Shown here: positions 25,601 to 35,483 of the stretch, piece by piece
Position numbering within the stretch: position 1 is the stretch's first letter
Layout of the letters: the number at the start of each line of letters is the position of its first letter
Source: Dinoroseobacter shibae DFL 12 = DSM 16493
GTDB taxonomy: Bacteria; Pseudomonadota; Alphaproteobacteria; Rhodobacterales; Rhodobacteraceae
DNA length: 64,000 nucleotides
NCBI RefSeq assembly: GCF_000018145.1
Contig: NC_009952.1
Span: forward strand, 2,356,001 to 2,420,000
Direction: 5' to 3'
Notes under the pieces: generated by a model
What the model was told of the DNA's origin: nothing
The model's input: only the letters and a program-made list of their open reading frames with translations
Database searches by the model: none
Program-made: the position numbers and the translations under genes

Positions 25601-27595
25601 TTACTGGTCCAGGAAACTGCGCAGCTTCCGGCTCCGGCTGGGATGCTTGAGCTTGCGCAGCGCTTTCGCCTCGATCTGCCGGATGCGTTCGCGGGTCACG
25701 CTGAACTGCTGACCAACCTCTTCGAGCGTATGGTCGGTGTTCATCCCGATTCCGAACCGCATGCGCAACACGCGTTCTTCGCGCGGGGTCAGCGAAGCCA
25801 GCACCCGGGTCGTGGTCTCTTTCAGGTTCTCCTGAATGGCCGAGTCCAGCGGCAGAACCGCATTCTTGTCCTCGATGAAGTCCCCAAGCTGGCTGTCTTC
25901 CTCGTCGCCGATGGGCGTCTCCAGGCTGATCGGCTCCTTGGCGATCTTCATCACCTTGCGCACCTTTTCCAGCGGCATTTGGAGCTTTTCGGCCAGTTCC
26001 TCCGGTGTCGGCTCGCGGCCGATCTCATGCAGCATCTGGCGCCCGGTGCGCACCAGCTTGTTGATCGTCTCGATCATATGCACTGGGATCCGGATCGTGC
26101 GCGCCTGGTCCGCAATGGACCGGGTGATCGCCTGACGGATCCACCAGGTCGCATAGGTGGAAAACTTGTAGCCGCGGCGATACTCGAACTTGTCGACGGC
26201 CTTCATCAGGCCGATATTGCCTTCCTGGATAAGGTCCAAGAACTGCAGGCCGCGATTGGTGTATTTCTTGGCAATGGAAATTACGAGGCGCAGGTTCGCC
26301 TCGACCATTTCCTTCTTCGCCTGCCGGGCCTCCTTCTCGCCTTTCTGCACCTGCTGCACGATGCGACGGAACTCGGTGATGTCCACGCCGACATAGGTGC
26401 CGACCTGGGCCATGTCCGAGCGCAGCTCTTCGATCTTGGTTGTGGAGCGTTCGATGAAAGCCTGCCATCCGCGCCCGGGCTTTTCGGCCATACGCTCCAA
26501 CCAGGTCGGGTCCAACTCGTAGCCGCGATAGGCTTCGACGAACTCGCGGCGGTTGATCCGCGCCTGATCGGCAAGCTTCACCATGCTCGAGTCGATGGCC
26601 ATGATCCGACGGTTGATCCCATACAGCTGGTCGATCAGCGCCTCGATACGGTTGTTGTGCAAGTGCAACTCGTTGACGAGGAGAACGATCTCGGCCCGCA
26701 GCTTCTGGTAGTTCGACTCGTCCTCGACCGAGAAGCTCTCATCCTCGTTCAGCGTGGCCGAAATGCGCAGATCCTGCATCTCGCTCAACTGTGCATAGTC
26801 GCGCGCGATCAGGTCGAGCGTCTCCAGCACCTTGGGCTTGAGGGCCGCTTCCATGGCAGCGAGGGACATGTTGGCCTGATCGTCCTCGTCGTCTTCATCG
26901 TCGGTCTTGGCAATCGGGTTGCCGTCCGCGTCCAGTTCCGGCTCGTCGGACTTCTCTGACGGGGCGGCCGGGCTGTTGGCTGCCATTTCCACGACACTGG
27001 AACTTTCTTCGTCCTCGTCCATGGCCCCACCCATGGTGGCCTCCAGGTCAATGACGTCCCGCAACAGGATGTCCTCGGACAGCAGTTCGTCGCGCCAGAT
27101 CGTGATCGCCTGAAAGGTCAGCGGGCTCTCGCAGAGCCCCGCGATCATGGTATTCCGGCCCGCTTCGATCCGCTTGGCGATGGCAATCTCGCCCTCGCGG
27201 CTCAGCAGTTCGACAGACCCCATCTCGCGCAGATACATCCGGACCGGGTCGTCGGTGCGGTCGAGCGTCTCCGACGAGGAGGTAGAGACCGCTACTTCGC
27301 GGGAACTGGAGGATTCGACGACCTGCGTCGATGCATTCGCGGGCGCATCGCCGTCCTCGGCCTCGTCTTCCTCGATGATGTTGATGCCCATCTCGGACAG
27401 CATGGACATCACGTCCTCGATCTGTTCCGAGCTGACCTGATCCGGCGGCAGAACCTGATTAAGCTGATCGTAGGTTATGTAGCCGCGCGTCCGGGCTTCG
27501 GCGATCATCTTTTTGACCGCCGCTTGGCTCATGTCGAGCATTGCCTCGGCGTCCTGGTCATCGGTCTTGCGGTCGTCAGTGTCTTTGGCGGCCAT
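25601..27595 (-). CDS. rpoD: RNA polymerase primary sigma factor RpoD
   Basis: A 664-residue sigma-70. Region 1.1 is at the N-terminus ([21 protein letters not shown]), followed by a long acidic non-conserved region (about residues 80-250, including DDEDDEDDQ). Regions 2.1-2.4 contain [20 protein letters not shown] and [17 protein letters not shown], region 3 [13 protein letters not shown], and region 4 ending in [19 protein letters not shown]. It sits downstream of dnaG (121-bp gap) as in the macromolecular synthesis operon, but without rpsU. Confidence 0.98.
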   Translation of the reverse strand: MAAKDTDDRKTDDQDAEAMLDMSQAAVKKMIAEARTRGYITYDQLNQVLPPDQVSSEQIEDVMSMLSEMGINIIEEDEAEDGDAPANASTQVVESSSSREVAVSTSSSETLDRTDDPVRMYLREMGSVELLSREGEIAIAKRIEAGRNTMIAGLCESPLTFQAITIWRDELLSEDILLRDVIDLEATMGGAMDEDEESSSVVEMAANSPAAPSEKSDEPELDADGNPIAKTDDEDDEDDQANMSLAAMEAALKPKVLETLDLIARDYAQLSEMQDLRISATLNEDESFSVEDESNYQKLRAEIVLLVNELHLHNNRIEALIDQLYGINRRIMAIDSSMVKLADQARINRREFVEAYRGYELDPTWLERMAEKPGRGWQAFIERSTTKIEELRSDMAQVGTYVGVDITEFRRIVQQVQKGEKEARQAKKEMVEANLRLVISIAKKYTNRGLQFLDLIQEGNIGLMKAVDKFEYRRGYKFSTYATWWIRQAITRSIADQARTIRIPVHMIETINKLVRTGRQMLHEIGREPTPEELAEKLQMPLEKVRKVMKIAKEPISLETPIGDEEDSQLGDFIEDKNAVLPLDSAIQENLKETTTRVLASLTPREERVLRMRFGIGMNTDHTLEEVGQQFSVTRERIRQIEAKALRKLKHPSRSRKLRSFLDQ

Positions 27596-27716
27596 TCAGA
27601 TTTCCTTGATTAAGGGAGCGTGCCGGTTTCGCGGGTTCCCACCCAAAAACGAATCAGGTCCAAAGTGATTCGCGCTCTCCACTTTTACCCGTGTTTACTT
27701 AACTTTCCGTACGGGG

Positions 27717-29669
27717 TCAGCCCCCGTTCGATCGTCCTTTTGCAAAGCTGATCCCGTTTAACAGGTTATCAAGGGCATTTCGCTCGTCCCGACTGATTCG
27801 TGCCCCGTTGTCGGCAATGTCGTACTCGGTCGTGTCAGTTTGCGAGATGCGTCCAGCCGCCTCCCGCGCTTCGGCCGCCTGTCCCAGCCGCCATGTGAGA
27901 TCCTCATCGGCCACGGAGGCGAAATCCTCGATTGCGTCTTCCATCTCTCGCTGCCAACCGGTCCGCGCAGCCAATTTTGCGAACCCCTCGGCGACGGTCA
28001 TGCGCGCCACTTCGGGATCGCAGCCCGGCCGCAGCGAAGGTGATATTGTCACATGGCGCTCCGAAAGGATCGCTTCAAGGGTCTGAGCGCAGCTTGTCCC
28101 TTCGAGCGAGATCTCCGGCGCATCTGGGTCCGGCATCATGCTGGCCAAACGCGCAGCCATGCGGGCGAAGGCCTCGGTTCCGAACCTGTGGTCGAGAAGA
28201 TCGCTCTCGAACTCCGCGATCAAACCGGGATGGGCACAGAGCGTGGCAAGGATAACGCTCTCCTGCAGCAGGTCGTCACGGTCGGCAGTGACGAGGGCTG
28301 AGCTGCGCGTGGTCTGTGTCGGGCCCTCTTGCCCACGCTTGCGCCACGGGCCGGCAGGCCCCGAACGCCCCTTGCTCGGCCCATAGCCGAAGAGCGCGTC
28401 CAGCCGGGTTTTAACTTCCTGGCCGTAATGCTGCTTGATGGTGGGGTCGGTGATCTTCGCCACGGCCTGCCGCAGCGCCTTGCCCAGCGCGGCCTTGCGC
28501 TCGGGACTGTCGAACACCTTGCCCGCAGTTTCGCGCTGCCATAGCAGCTCTACCATGGGCTTGGCCTGATCCAGCAGGGTCGCCATGGCCTCCGCCCCGC
28601 CAGCGCGGATCACGTCGTCGGGGTCCTGTTTCTCCGGCAGGATGCAAAAACGCATCGACTTGCCCGCGGTGATCAGCGGCAAGGCAAGATCCACGACCCG
28701 CTGACCCGCCTGCAGGCCTGCGCGGTCCCCGTCCAGCGCGAAGACCGGCTCAGGCGAGATCCGCCAGAGCAACTCGAGCTGCGGCTCGGTCACCGCCGTG
28801 CCCAGAGGCGCCACCGCCCCGGCGAACCCGGCCTCCGATAGGGCAATCACATCCATGTAGCCCTCGGCCACGATCAGCGGGGAGGACTTGCCTGCCGCCT
28901 CCCGGGCCCGGGCATGGTTGAAGAGCACCCGGGACTTGTCGAAAAGCTCGGTTTCCGGGGAGTTGAGGTATTTCGCACCGTCTTCGGGGTCCATGGCGCG
29001 GCCGCCAAAGGCGATCGCCCGGCCCCGTGCATCCCGGATAGGAAACATGATCCGGTTGCGAAACACGTCGTAGGGTCGACCGCCCTCCTTGCGGGACGGC
29101 TTGGCCAGCCCCGCATCGAGTATCAGGTCCTCGGCCACGCCCTTGCCGCGCAGATGGTCCCACAGATGTTGCCATCCGTCGGGCGCAAATCCGATCTCCC
29201 ACCGCGCCTGCGCCTCTTCCGACAACCCGCGGCGCACCAGATAGGCGCGCGCCTCCGCCGCCGCGGCGGTTTTGAGGTTGAGACGGAAGAACTGAACCGC
29301 CTGCTCGGCGACCTCGCTGAGTTGCGTGCGTCGGTCCGCCTTGGCGGCCGCTTGCGGATCGCGGGCGGGCATCGGCATTCCGGCTTCGGCGGCGAGGATC
29401 TCCACGGCTTCCATGAAGCCCACATTCTCGGTCTCGCGCACGAAGGAGATCGCGTCCCCCTTCGCGTGACAGCCGAAGCAGTAGTAGTACCCCTTGCGAT
29501 CATCGACGTGGAAGCTGGCTGTCTTTTCCTGGTGGAAGGGGCACGGGGCCCACATGTCGCCCTTGCCCTGCTGGGATTTGCGCATATCCCAGATCAGCTT
29601 GCGCCCGGCCACCTGCGCCATGGAGACGCGGCTGCGCAGCTCGTCAAGGAATCCCGGTGGAAGGCTCAT
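27717..29669 (-). CDS. dnaG: DNA primase DnaG
   Basis: A 650-residue primase. The N-terminal zinc-binding domain has Cys43, His46, Cys64 and Cys67 (CPFH, CFGC). The catalytic core and TOPRIM domain show VAEGYMDVIALSEAG (catalytic Glu) and FALDGDRAG (Asp-x-Asp). The C-terminal helicase-binding domain is divergent, as usual. The start ATG 29669 gives the family opening MSLPPGFLDELRSRV. It is 55 bp downstream of soxG on the same strand. Confidence 0.97.
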   Translation of the reverse strand: MSLPPGFLDELRSRVSMAQVAGRKLIWDMRKSQQGKGDMWAPCPFHQEKTASFHVDDRKGYYYCFGCHAKGDAISFVRETENVGFMEAVEILAAEAGMPMPARDPQAAAKADRRTQLSEVAEQAVQFFRLNLKTAAAAEARAYLVRRGLSEEAQARWEIGFAPDGWQHLWDHLRGKGVAEDLILDAGLAKPSRKEGGRPYDVFRNRIMFPIRDARGRAIAFGGRAMDPEDGAKYLNSPETELFDKSRVLFNHARAREAAGKSSPLIVAEGYMDVIALSEAGFAGAVAPLGTAVTEPQLELLWRISPEPVFALDGDRAGLQAGQRVVDLALPLITAGKSMRFCILPEKQDPDDVIRAGGAEAMATLLDQAKPMVELLWQRETAGKVFDSPERKAALGKALRQAVAKITDPTIKQHYGQEVKTRLDALFGYGPSKGRSGPAGPWRKRGQEGPTQTTRSSALVTADRDDLLQESVILATLCAHPGLIAEFESDLLDHRFGTEAFARMAARLASMMPDPDAPEISLEGTSCAQTLEAILSERHVTISPSLRPGCDPEVARMTVAEGFAKLAARTGWQREMEDAIEDFASVADEDLTWRLGQAAEAREAAGRISQTDTTEYDIADNGARISRDERNALDNLLNGISFAKGRSNGG

Positions 29670-29724
29670 GCTCCATCATATCGGGCGCTAGGGGGGGCAA
29701 GTCCAGAGCCACCGCGCGATGATT

Positions 29725-30303
29725 TCACGGCGCAGCATCTCCGGTGTCGCGGTCACGCGCGGCACGCGCGGCCACGGACTTCATCGCTTGAGATAATTTG
29801 TCGAGGGCCGTCAACCGCATGGACCGCATAAGCCAGATCTCCACTGCAGCGGGCAGCGCAACCAGCAAGACCGCCATATGAGCGAGTTCTGTGCGCGCCG
29901 TCTGGCCCTCCGTAAAGGCTGTGTCCCGCAGATCAAGCGGCGTCAGCCGTGCAAGCACCTCGCGGGCCTGCGACCCGCTCAGCCGCAAAACCACCCAAGC
30001 GTCCGACTGATCCGTGAGCGCGGCCTCGCCGCACAACAGGTCAAGCGGTGGCACCTCGCCCACCAGGAACGCTGTGTCCCGCCCTGCCCAGAGGACACGC
30101 AAGTCTTCAAAGTCGGCCGATCTCCCCGGCTCCGGGAAGGGTATCCCGGTCAACTGGGCCAGTTTGGTAGAGACCGCTTGCCCCGCGCCGGGATAGGGCT
30201 GTACCGACATGACGGTTCCAACCGCGACCTCGGTCAGCGCGACCGTTCCGATCTTTACCGCGGGCAAAGGACATGCGGGTGCGAGTGAAGCGGGGTCAGC
30301 CAC
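29725..30303 (-). CDS. soxG: Sarcosine oxidase gamma subunit
   Basis: About 192 residues of the SoxG family, smallest flavin-free partner of heterotetrameric sarcosine oxidase. The central VSTKLAQLTGIPFPEPGR, RVLWAGRDTAFLVGE and LRLSGSQAREVLARL are typical. The start is GTG 30303, chosen because GGAGG lies eight bases upstream and it overlaps the soxA stop by eight bases; the longer frame would need a TTG at 30327. Last gene of soxBDAG. Confidence 0.9.
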   Translation of the reverse strand: MADPASLAPACPLPAVKIGTVALTEVAVGTVMSVQPYPGAGQAVSTKLAQLTGIPFPEPGRSADFEDLRVLWAGRDTAFLVGEVPPLDLLCGEAALTDQSDAWVVLRLSGSQAREVLARLTPLDLRDTAFTEGQTARTELAHMAVLLVALPAAVEIWLMRSMRLTALDKLSQAMKSVAARAARDRDTGDAAP

Positions 30304-33238
30304 GGGCGCGCCCTCCGTCGGGATCAAAGAACACGGGATCCGTCACCTCACACTCAGTGGTCACCCCCCGCAAGTGATCGATCATCATCACCCGCTGCCC
30401 ATGCCGTGCCCGACCTCGGCGCAGGAAGCCGAGCCCAATAGGCGTCTGTAGCGTCGGTGAGAAACACACGCTAGTCACGTAGCCCTGGTCGGTGACCCGC
30501 ACCGCCTCTGCCCCGGGCTCGAACAGGTGCGCCCCGGCCAACAAAGCGGTCCGCCCGTCGCAGGGCCGCAGGCCCACAAGTTGCTCCCGGTCTGGGTCGG
30601 TCAGGCCCGGGCGCTGACTGGCGGTCTTGCCGATGCAGTCCTTCTTGGCTGACACCATCCGCCCCAGCCCGACATCGTCCGCGGTGACGCGGCCGTGGAT
30701 CTCCGCATGGGTCACGAACCCCTTTTCGATCCGCAGCACGTTGAGCGCCTCCATCCCGTAGGCTCCGCCGCCCATGGCCTCGGCCCGGGCAACCAGTTGC
30801 TCGAACAGCGCAGCACCGTAGCGGGCCGGGATAGCGACTTCATAGGCGTGTTCTCCCGAGAACGAGATGCGGAACAAACGACCACCCACACCCCCCAACC
30901 GCACCGCCCCACAGGCCATGAACGGAAAGTTGGCATTCCTCACCGGCGCGTCCAGCAGATCGTTGAGCAACGCGCGGGCTTGCGGCCCCGCCACGGCGAA
31001 TTGCGCCCAATTCTCGGTGACGGAGGTAAAGCGCACCCGCATCGTCGGCACCAGGCATTGCTGCACGAATTCAAGATGCTGCATGACCTTGTGCGCTGCG
31101 ACGGTTGTTGTTGTCATCACATAGTGCCCCGGCCCGAGACAGGCTGTCGTGCCGTCATCCATCACATGCCCGTCCTCGCGCAGCATCACCCCGTAGCGCA
31201 CGCGCCCCGGTTTCAGGGTCGAGAAGGTGTTGGCATAGACCAGGTCGAGAAACGCCCCCGCATCGGGGCCCTGCAACTCGATCTTGCCGAGGGTGGAGAC
31301 ATCGCACACCCCGACCGCACTGCGAACATGGCCGACCTCCCGGTCGCAAGCTTCGCGCCAGGTCGTCTCGCCGTCTCTGGGGAAGTAGCTCGGGCGATAC
31401 CACAGACCGGCTTCGACCATGGGTGCACCGCGCGCGAGGCTGCCTGCATGAGACGTGGTCAGCCGCTCCGGCGCGAACCCCTTGCCCTGCGCCCCTGCGC
31501 CCAGCGCGGCGAGGGAAACGGGCGTATAGGGCGGGCGGAAGGTGGTTGTCCCGGTCTCTGGGATGCCCCGCCCCGTGGCATCGGCGAGCACCGAAAGCGC
31601 CAGCACATTCGACACCCTGCCCTGATCCGTGGCCATGCCTTGGGTGGTGTAACGCTTCATGTGCTCGACGCTGGTCATGTTCTCGGACGCGGCCTGTCGG
31701 ACATCCTTGACGGTCACATCGTTCTGGAAGTCGAGCCAGGCTCGGCCCCGTGCGCCCTTGGCACCGTCGACCGCATAGATCGGCGAGAGGACGTAAGGCG
31801 CGTCATCTGCCTGCGGGATGGGCATGGAGGACGGTGCCAGCTCCAGCGACTCCAACGCCTTGCGCGCCCGGAACACTCCCGATTTCAAGGCTCCATGGGT
31901 GGAAAACACCCCCGCGGCCGCCCCGGCCACATCGAGACCTGGCACCGCCCCAGGCGTAGGCACGAAAGCATGCAGCGCAGGGTTCCAGGTGGGGCGCCCG
32001 TACATGTGGCAGGTCAGATGCAGATTCGGGTTCCAGCCGCCAGAGACGCCAAGGGCGTCCACCTCGATCTGCCGCCGTCCGTCCGGGCCATCGACGGTGA
32101 TCCGGCGCAGGCCATGGCGGCCCCTGGTGTCAACCACGCGTGCCTCCCGGAAAACCGGGTAGTCGCCCTCGGGCGTCTCGGCGCGGGTATCCACCACGGC
32201 AGCCACCTCGACCCCGCTGGCGACAAGGTCCCGAGCCGTGCGGTACGCATCGTCATTGTTGCAAAAGAGCGCCACGCGCGGCCCCGGCACAGTGCGATAA
32301 CGGTTGGCGTAGGTTCGCAGGGCTGCGGCTGACAGGATGCCGGGACGGTCGTTCATCGGAAAGGCGATGGGCCGTTCGGACGCGCCGGCGCACAGGATCG
32401 CGCGCCGCGCCGAGATGCGCCAGAAACACTCCCGCGGCAGGGCGGGCGCCGGGTCGGCCAGGTGCAGGCCCACCCGCTCCAGCGCTCCGTAAATGCCGCC
32501 GTCATAGGCCCCGGTCACCGTGGTGCGGGTCATGACCCGGACCCGCCCACTCGTCACCAACTCCGCCACTATCCGGCTCACCCAATCCTGCCCTGAGGCC
32601 CCGTCGACTTCCTCCTGCTCGGAAAGGAGCCGCCCGCCACAACGGTCACCCTCCTCTGCCAAGATCACATCCGCACCCGCCCGGGCCGCGGTCAGGGCCG
32701 CCATCAGCCCCGCAGGCCCGGCGCCGATCACCAGCAGGTCGCAATGGGCATAGGCCTTCTCGTAGGGCTCGGTGTTGGTCTGACCCGACAGGGCACCCAA
32801 CCCTGCCGCCCGCCGAATTGCGGGCTCATAGAGCTTTTCCCAGAAGCTGCGCGGCCACATGAAGGTCTTGTAATAGAACCCCGCCCCGAGGAAGGGCGCC
32901 GCCAGATCATTCAACGACAGCAGGTCGAGGGTCAGCGACGGCCACCGGTTCTGGCTGGTGGCGTAGAGACCCTCAAAAAGTTCGGCCTGCGTCGCACGCA
33001 CATTCGGCACCTGGCGCGCGAATTTGCCCACCTGCACCAAAGCGTTGGGCTCTTCGGAACCCGCCGACCAGATGCCCCGGGGGCGGTGGTACTTGAAGGA
33101 CCGAGCGACCAGCTTTACCCCGTTCGCCATCAAAGCCGAGGCCAGCGTGTCCCCCGCAAACCCGCCCATCCAACGGTCGTCGAACTGAAAGCGCAGCGGC
33201 GTGTCCCGGTCGATCAGGCCCGCACCATCGAGCCTCAT
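30296..33238 (-). CDS. soxA: Sarcosine oxidase alpha subunit
   Basis: A 980-residue subunit. The N-terminal 2Fe-2S-like fold lacks its cluster (FAGDTLASALMANGVKLVARSFKYHRPRG region), followed by an NAD-binding domain (LLVIGAGPAGLMAALTAARAG) and a C-terminal GcvT-like folate-binding domain (from about 600: MVEAGLWYRPSYFPRDGE, EALNVLRIEKGFVTHAEI). The enzyme oxidatively demethylates sarcosine, passing the methyl to tetrahydrofolate, in choline/glycine-betaine breakdown. The ATG overlaps the soxD stop (ATGA). The start at 33238 matches the family; the upstream extension overlaps soxD. Confidence 0.96.
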   Translation of the reverse strand: MRLDGAGLIDRDTPLRFQFDDRWMGGFAGDTLASALMANGVKLVARSFKYHRPRGIWSAGSEEPNALVQVGKFARQVPNVRATQAELFEGLYATSQNRWPSLTLDLLSLNDLAAPFLGAGFYYKTFMWPRSFWEKLYEPAIRRAAGLGALSGQTNTEPYEKAYAHCDLLVIGAGPAGLMAALTAARAGADVILAEEGDRCGGRLLSEQEEVDGASGQDWVSRIVAELVTSGRVRVMTRTTVTGAYDGGIYGALERVGLHLADPAPALPRECFWRISARRAILCAGASERPIAFPMNDRPGILSAAALRTYANRYRTVPGPRVALFCNNDDAYRTARDLVASGVEVAAVVDTRAETPEGDYPVFREARVVDTRGRHGLRRITVDGPDGRRQIEVDALGVSGGWNPNLHLTCHMYGRPTWNPALHAFVPTPGAVPGLDVAGAAAGVFSTHGALKSGVFRARKALESLELAPSSMPIPQADDAPYVLSPIYAVDGAKGARGRAWLDFQNDVTVKDVRQAASENMTSVEHMKRYTTQGMATDQGRVSNVLALSVLADATGRGIPETGTTTFRPPYTPVSLAALGAGAQGKGFAPERLTTSHAGSLARGAPMVEAGLWYRPSYFPRDGETTWREACDREVGHVRSAVGVCDVSTLGKIELQGPDAGAFLDLVYANTFSTLKPGRVRYGVMLREDGHVMDDGTTACLGPGHYVMTTTTVAAHKVMQHLEFVQQCLVPTMRVRFTSVTENWAQFAVAGPQARALLNDLLDAPVRNANFPFMACGAVRLGGVGGRLFRISFSGEHAYEVAIPARYGAALFEQLVARAEAMGGGAYGMEALNVLRIEKGFVTHAEIHGRVTADDVGLGRMVSAKKDCIGKTASQRPGLTDPDREQLVGLRPCDGRTALLAGAHLFEPGAEAVRVTDQGYVTSVCFSPTLQTPIGLGFLRRGRARHGQRVMMIDHLRGVTTECEVTDPVFFDPDGGRARG

Positions 33239-33498
33239 GGCGCAACCTTTTCCGAAGCGAGGGTGACCGCTCCGATCTCGTGGGTGACGGTGTTGCGCTG
33301 CACATGGAGCCACGCACCACAGCCTAGCCCGTGATACCAAAGCTCTCCGGTTTCGCCTGCCGGATTGTCCCGGAGATGTAGGTAGCTATCGAGCGCCTCC
33401 GCATCGCCGGGTGCAGGGCGGTCGAGGTAGGTCTCGTGCCCCAGATAGGTGAATTCCCGAAGGTCGCGATTGCCACAAAGGGGACAGGGAATGCGCAC
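33235..33498 (-). CDS. soxD: Sarcosine oxidase delta subunit
   Basis: An 87-residue zinc-binding subunit. Cys5 and Cys8 (CPLCGNRD) with later His/Cys (LGCGAWLHVQRNTVTHEI) fit the SoxD family. The start is GTG 33498, with a purine-rich stretch upstream. It overlaps soxA by four bases. It is separated from soxB by an unusually long 427-bp gap. Confidence 0.94.
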   Translation of the reverse strand: MRIPCPLCGNRDLREFTYLGHETYLDRPAPGDAEALDSYLHLRDNPAGETGELWYHGLGCGAWLHVQRNTVTHEIGAVTLASEKVAP

Positions 33499-33925
33499 GT
33501 CGCTTGCCTTTTCGGTTGCACCTCCCGGGTACTAAAGCGCGGCCGAAGCCGCGTTACAACATCGTCGCGACACGGAATGGAAAGGTTTGCCACGTTGTGG
33601 AGAAAAATGCGAGGCGGACACGGACCGCGCGACGGTCAGCCCGTTGAAGCTGCGCTGGCCTGCGTGCGGGACCATGGCTGTCGTAGATTTTCAGCGGAAC
33701 CACGGCTTGGAGAGCTTGCCGCCAGGGCTTTGACCGCGCTCCCGGGCTTTCGCAATGCCAGCGACTTCAATGGTACGGCTCTCGGTCGATCGACAACAAT
33801 GTGCCGGGATGCGCCACAGATGGCGCGTTGAGGATCTGCGGGTTACTGAAGTCCGTCGACGGACAATTCGACATCGATTTTACGCGCACGGATATGGCGG
33901 GGCCGGGCCAGTGCCGATCCTTGGC
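33499..33925. other. Gene-free gap within the soxB-soxD interval
   Basis: 427 bp between soxB and soxD, which normally abut. A plus-strand frame (about 33580-33831) exists but has no ribosome-binding site and no recognisable protein. A perfect 14-bp palindrome GTCCGTCGACGGAC lies at 33851-33864, about 60 bp after the soxB stop, and could be part of a terminator or an operator. It may be a decayed insertion; nothing else can be supported. Confidence 0.4.
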
Positions 33926-35176
33926 TCAGTGTAGATTGTGCTGACTGCCCGTGGCTTCCTCGTCGATCAGGTGCCCCGTGCGGAACCGGTCGAGCCGATA
34001 GCGTCGAGCGATCTCGTGTACCGTATCCGTGGCCATGAGATGCGCCATGCACCAGCCTGAGGCGGGCACTGCCTTGAACCCGCCATAGCACCAGCCCCCG
34101 TTGACATAGAGCCCTTGTACGGGGCTGTGGTCGATGATTGGCGAGCCGTCGGGCGTCATGTCCATGATCCCGCCCCAGGAGCGCAGCATCTTCGCCTTGC
34201 CGATCATCGGCATCAGAGTCATTCCCGCCTCAACAACGTGCTCGGCCATCGGCAGGTTGCCGCGCTGCGCATAGGAGGCGTAGAAATCCAGGTCCCCGCC
34301 AAACACCAGACCGCCCTTGTCGGACTGGCTGATATAGAAGTGACCCATGCCATAGGTAATCACCTGGTCGATGCATGGTTTCAGCCCTTCGGTCACGAAG
34401 GCCTGCAGGATGTGGCTCTCGATGGGCAGACGGAAGCCCGCCATCTCGGCCACCTGCCCCGAGCGACCCGCCACGACCATGCCGACCTTGGGGGCGCGGA
34501 TCTCCCCGCGCGTGGTCTGCACGCCCTGTACAGAGCCGTTCTCGATCAGAAATCCGGTGACTTCGCAATTCTGGATCAGGTCAACACCACGCTGGTCGGC
34601 TCCGCGGGCATAGCCCCAGGCGACAGCGTCGTGGCGCGCGGTCCCGCCGCGCTTGTGCCACAGCCCGCCATAGATCGGATAGCGGGTCTGGTCGAAATCC
34701 AGATAGGGCACCTCGCGGCGCACACCCTCCCGGTCCAGCAGGATCGCATCGTCACCCTGGTTGATCATGGCGTTGCCGCGGCGGGCAAAGGCATCGCGCT
34801 GCCCGTCGGAGTGGAACAGATTGATGATCCCGCGCTGGGAGTGCATCGCGTTGAAGTTCAGATCCGTCTCCATCCCCTCCCATAGCTTCAAGGAATGGGA
34901 ATAGAACTCGGAATTACCGGCCAGCAGGTAGTTGGCACGTACGATAGTGGTGTTACGGCCGATATTGCCGCTGCCGAGATACCCCTTTTCCAGCACCGCA
35001 ACATTGGTCATCCCATGATTGCGCGCAAGGTAATAGGCCGTGGCGAGCCCATGCCCGCCACCGCCGATGATGAGCGCATCGTAGGCGGGCTTCGGCGCGG
35101 GGCTGCGCCACAGCAGGGGCCAACCCTTGTTGCCCGAGAGCCCTTGTTTGAGAAGTTCCAGCGCGGAATAGCGCAC
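33926..35176 (-). CDS. soxB: Sarcosine oxidase beta subunit
   Basis: The 416-residue FAD/FMN subunit carrying the sarcosine dehydrogenation site. The dinucleotide-binding fold is GGGGHGLATAYYLARNHG, followed by VLEKGYLGSGNIGRNTTI and the family stretch SQRGIINLFHSDGQRDAF. The C-terminal MTPDGSPIIDHSP and YVNGGWCYGGFKAVPASG are typical. The start is GTG 35176, which gives the near-universal (V/M)RYSALELLKQGLSGNKGW opening; the open frame extends about 100 codons further upstream without homology. It is divergent from the TadG-like gene. Confidence 0.95.
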   Translation of the reverse strand: MRYSALELLKQGLSGNKGWPLLWRSPAPKPAYDALIIGGGGHGLATAYYLARNHGMTNVAVLEKGYLGSGNIGRNTTIVRANYLLAGNSEFYSHSLKLWEGMETDLNFNAMHSQRGIINLFHSDGQRDAFARRGNAMINQGDDAILLDREGVRREVPYLDFDQTRYPIYGGLWHKRGGTARHDAVAWGYARGADQRGVDLIQNCEVTGFLIENGSVQGVQTTRGEIRAPKVGMVVAGRSGQVAEMAGFRLPIESHILQAFVTEGLKPCIDQVITYGMGHFYISQSDKGGLVFGGDLDFYASYAQRGNLPMAEHVVEAGMTLMPMIGKAKMLRSWGGIMDMTPDGSPIIDHSPVQGLYVNGGWCYGGFKAVPASGWCMAHLMATDTVHEIARRYRLDRFRTGHLIDEEATGSQHNLH

Positions 35177-35483
35177 CCTGCCCTCGCTCGGTTTGTCTGC
35201 GGTCCGGTGTCCGGCCGCGCGGGTACCTTGGGCCGCCTGGCGCAGGTTCCGCAGGATCACAGTCCCTAAACAACCTGCGAACTGCAAGCTTCTGACGCGG
35301 CTTAACCGCAAATTCATGATCCACGGTGCAAGTTGGGATCGCCTGTCGGGCGGCGCGAAACGTTCAAACCCGGCACAGACTCCTTTGTTTGAGCCGAGTT
35401 GTGCCAAGCTTCTGCCCGATTTCGGGGTGACATTGTGGGGTGAGCTTCTGCGTCCGGAATGGGCGCGTGCCAATAGGTGTCCC
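35177..35483. other. Divergent intergenic region between soxB and the TadG-like gene
   Basis: 307 bp that must carry the soxB promoter and the promoter of the pilus-like genes. I see no gene in it: extensions of both flanking frames run through it without homology or ribosome-binding sites. No clear operator stands out. Confidence 0.4.

Noticed and set aside
33436-33831. A 131-codon plus-strand frame in the soxB-soxD gap
   Set aside because: It begins inside soxD antisense, has no ribosome-binding site, and shows no recognisable domain; kept only as an unexplained gap.
29725-35176. Reading soxABDG as sulfur-oxidation (Sox) genes
   Set aside because: The sequences are flavoprotein, GcvT-like and small zinc subunits of heterotetrameric sarcosine oxidase; the shared gene symbols are a naming coincidence.
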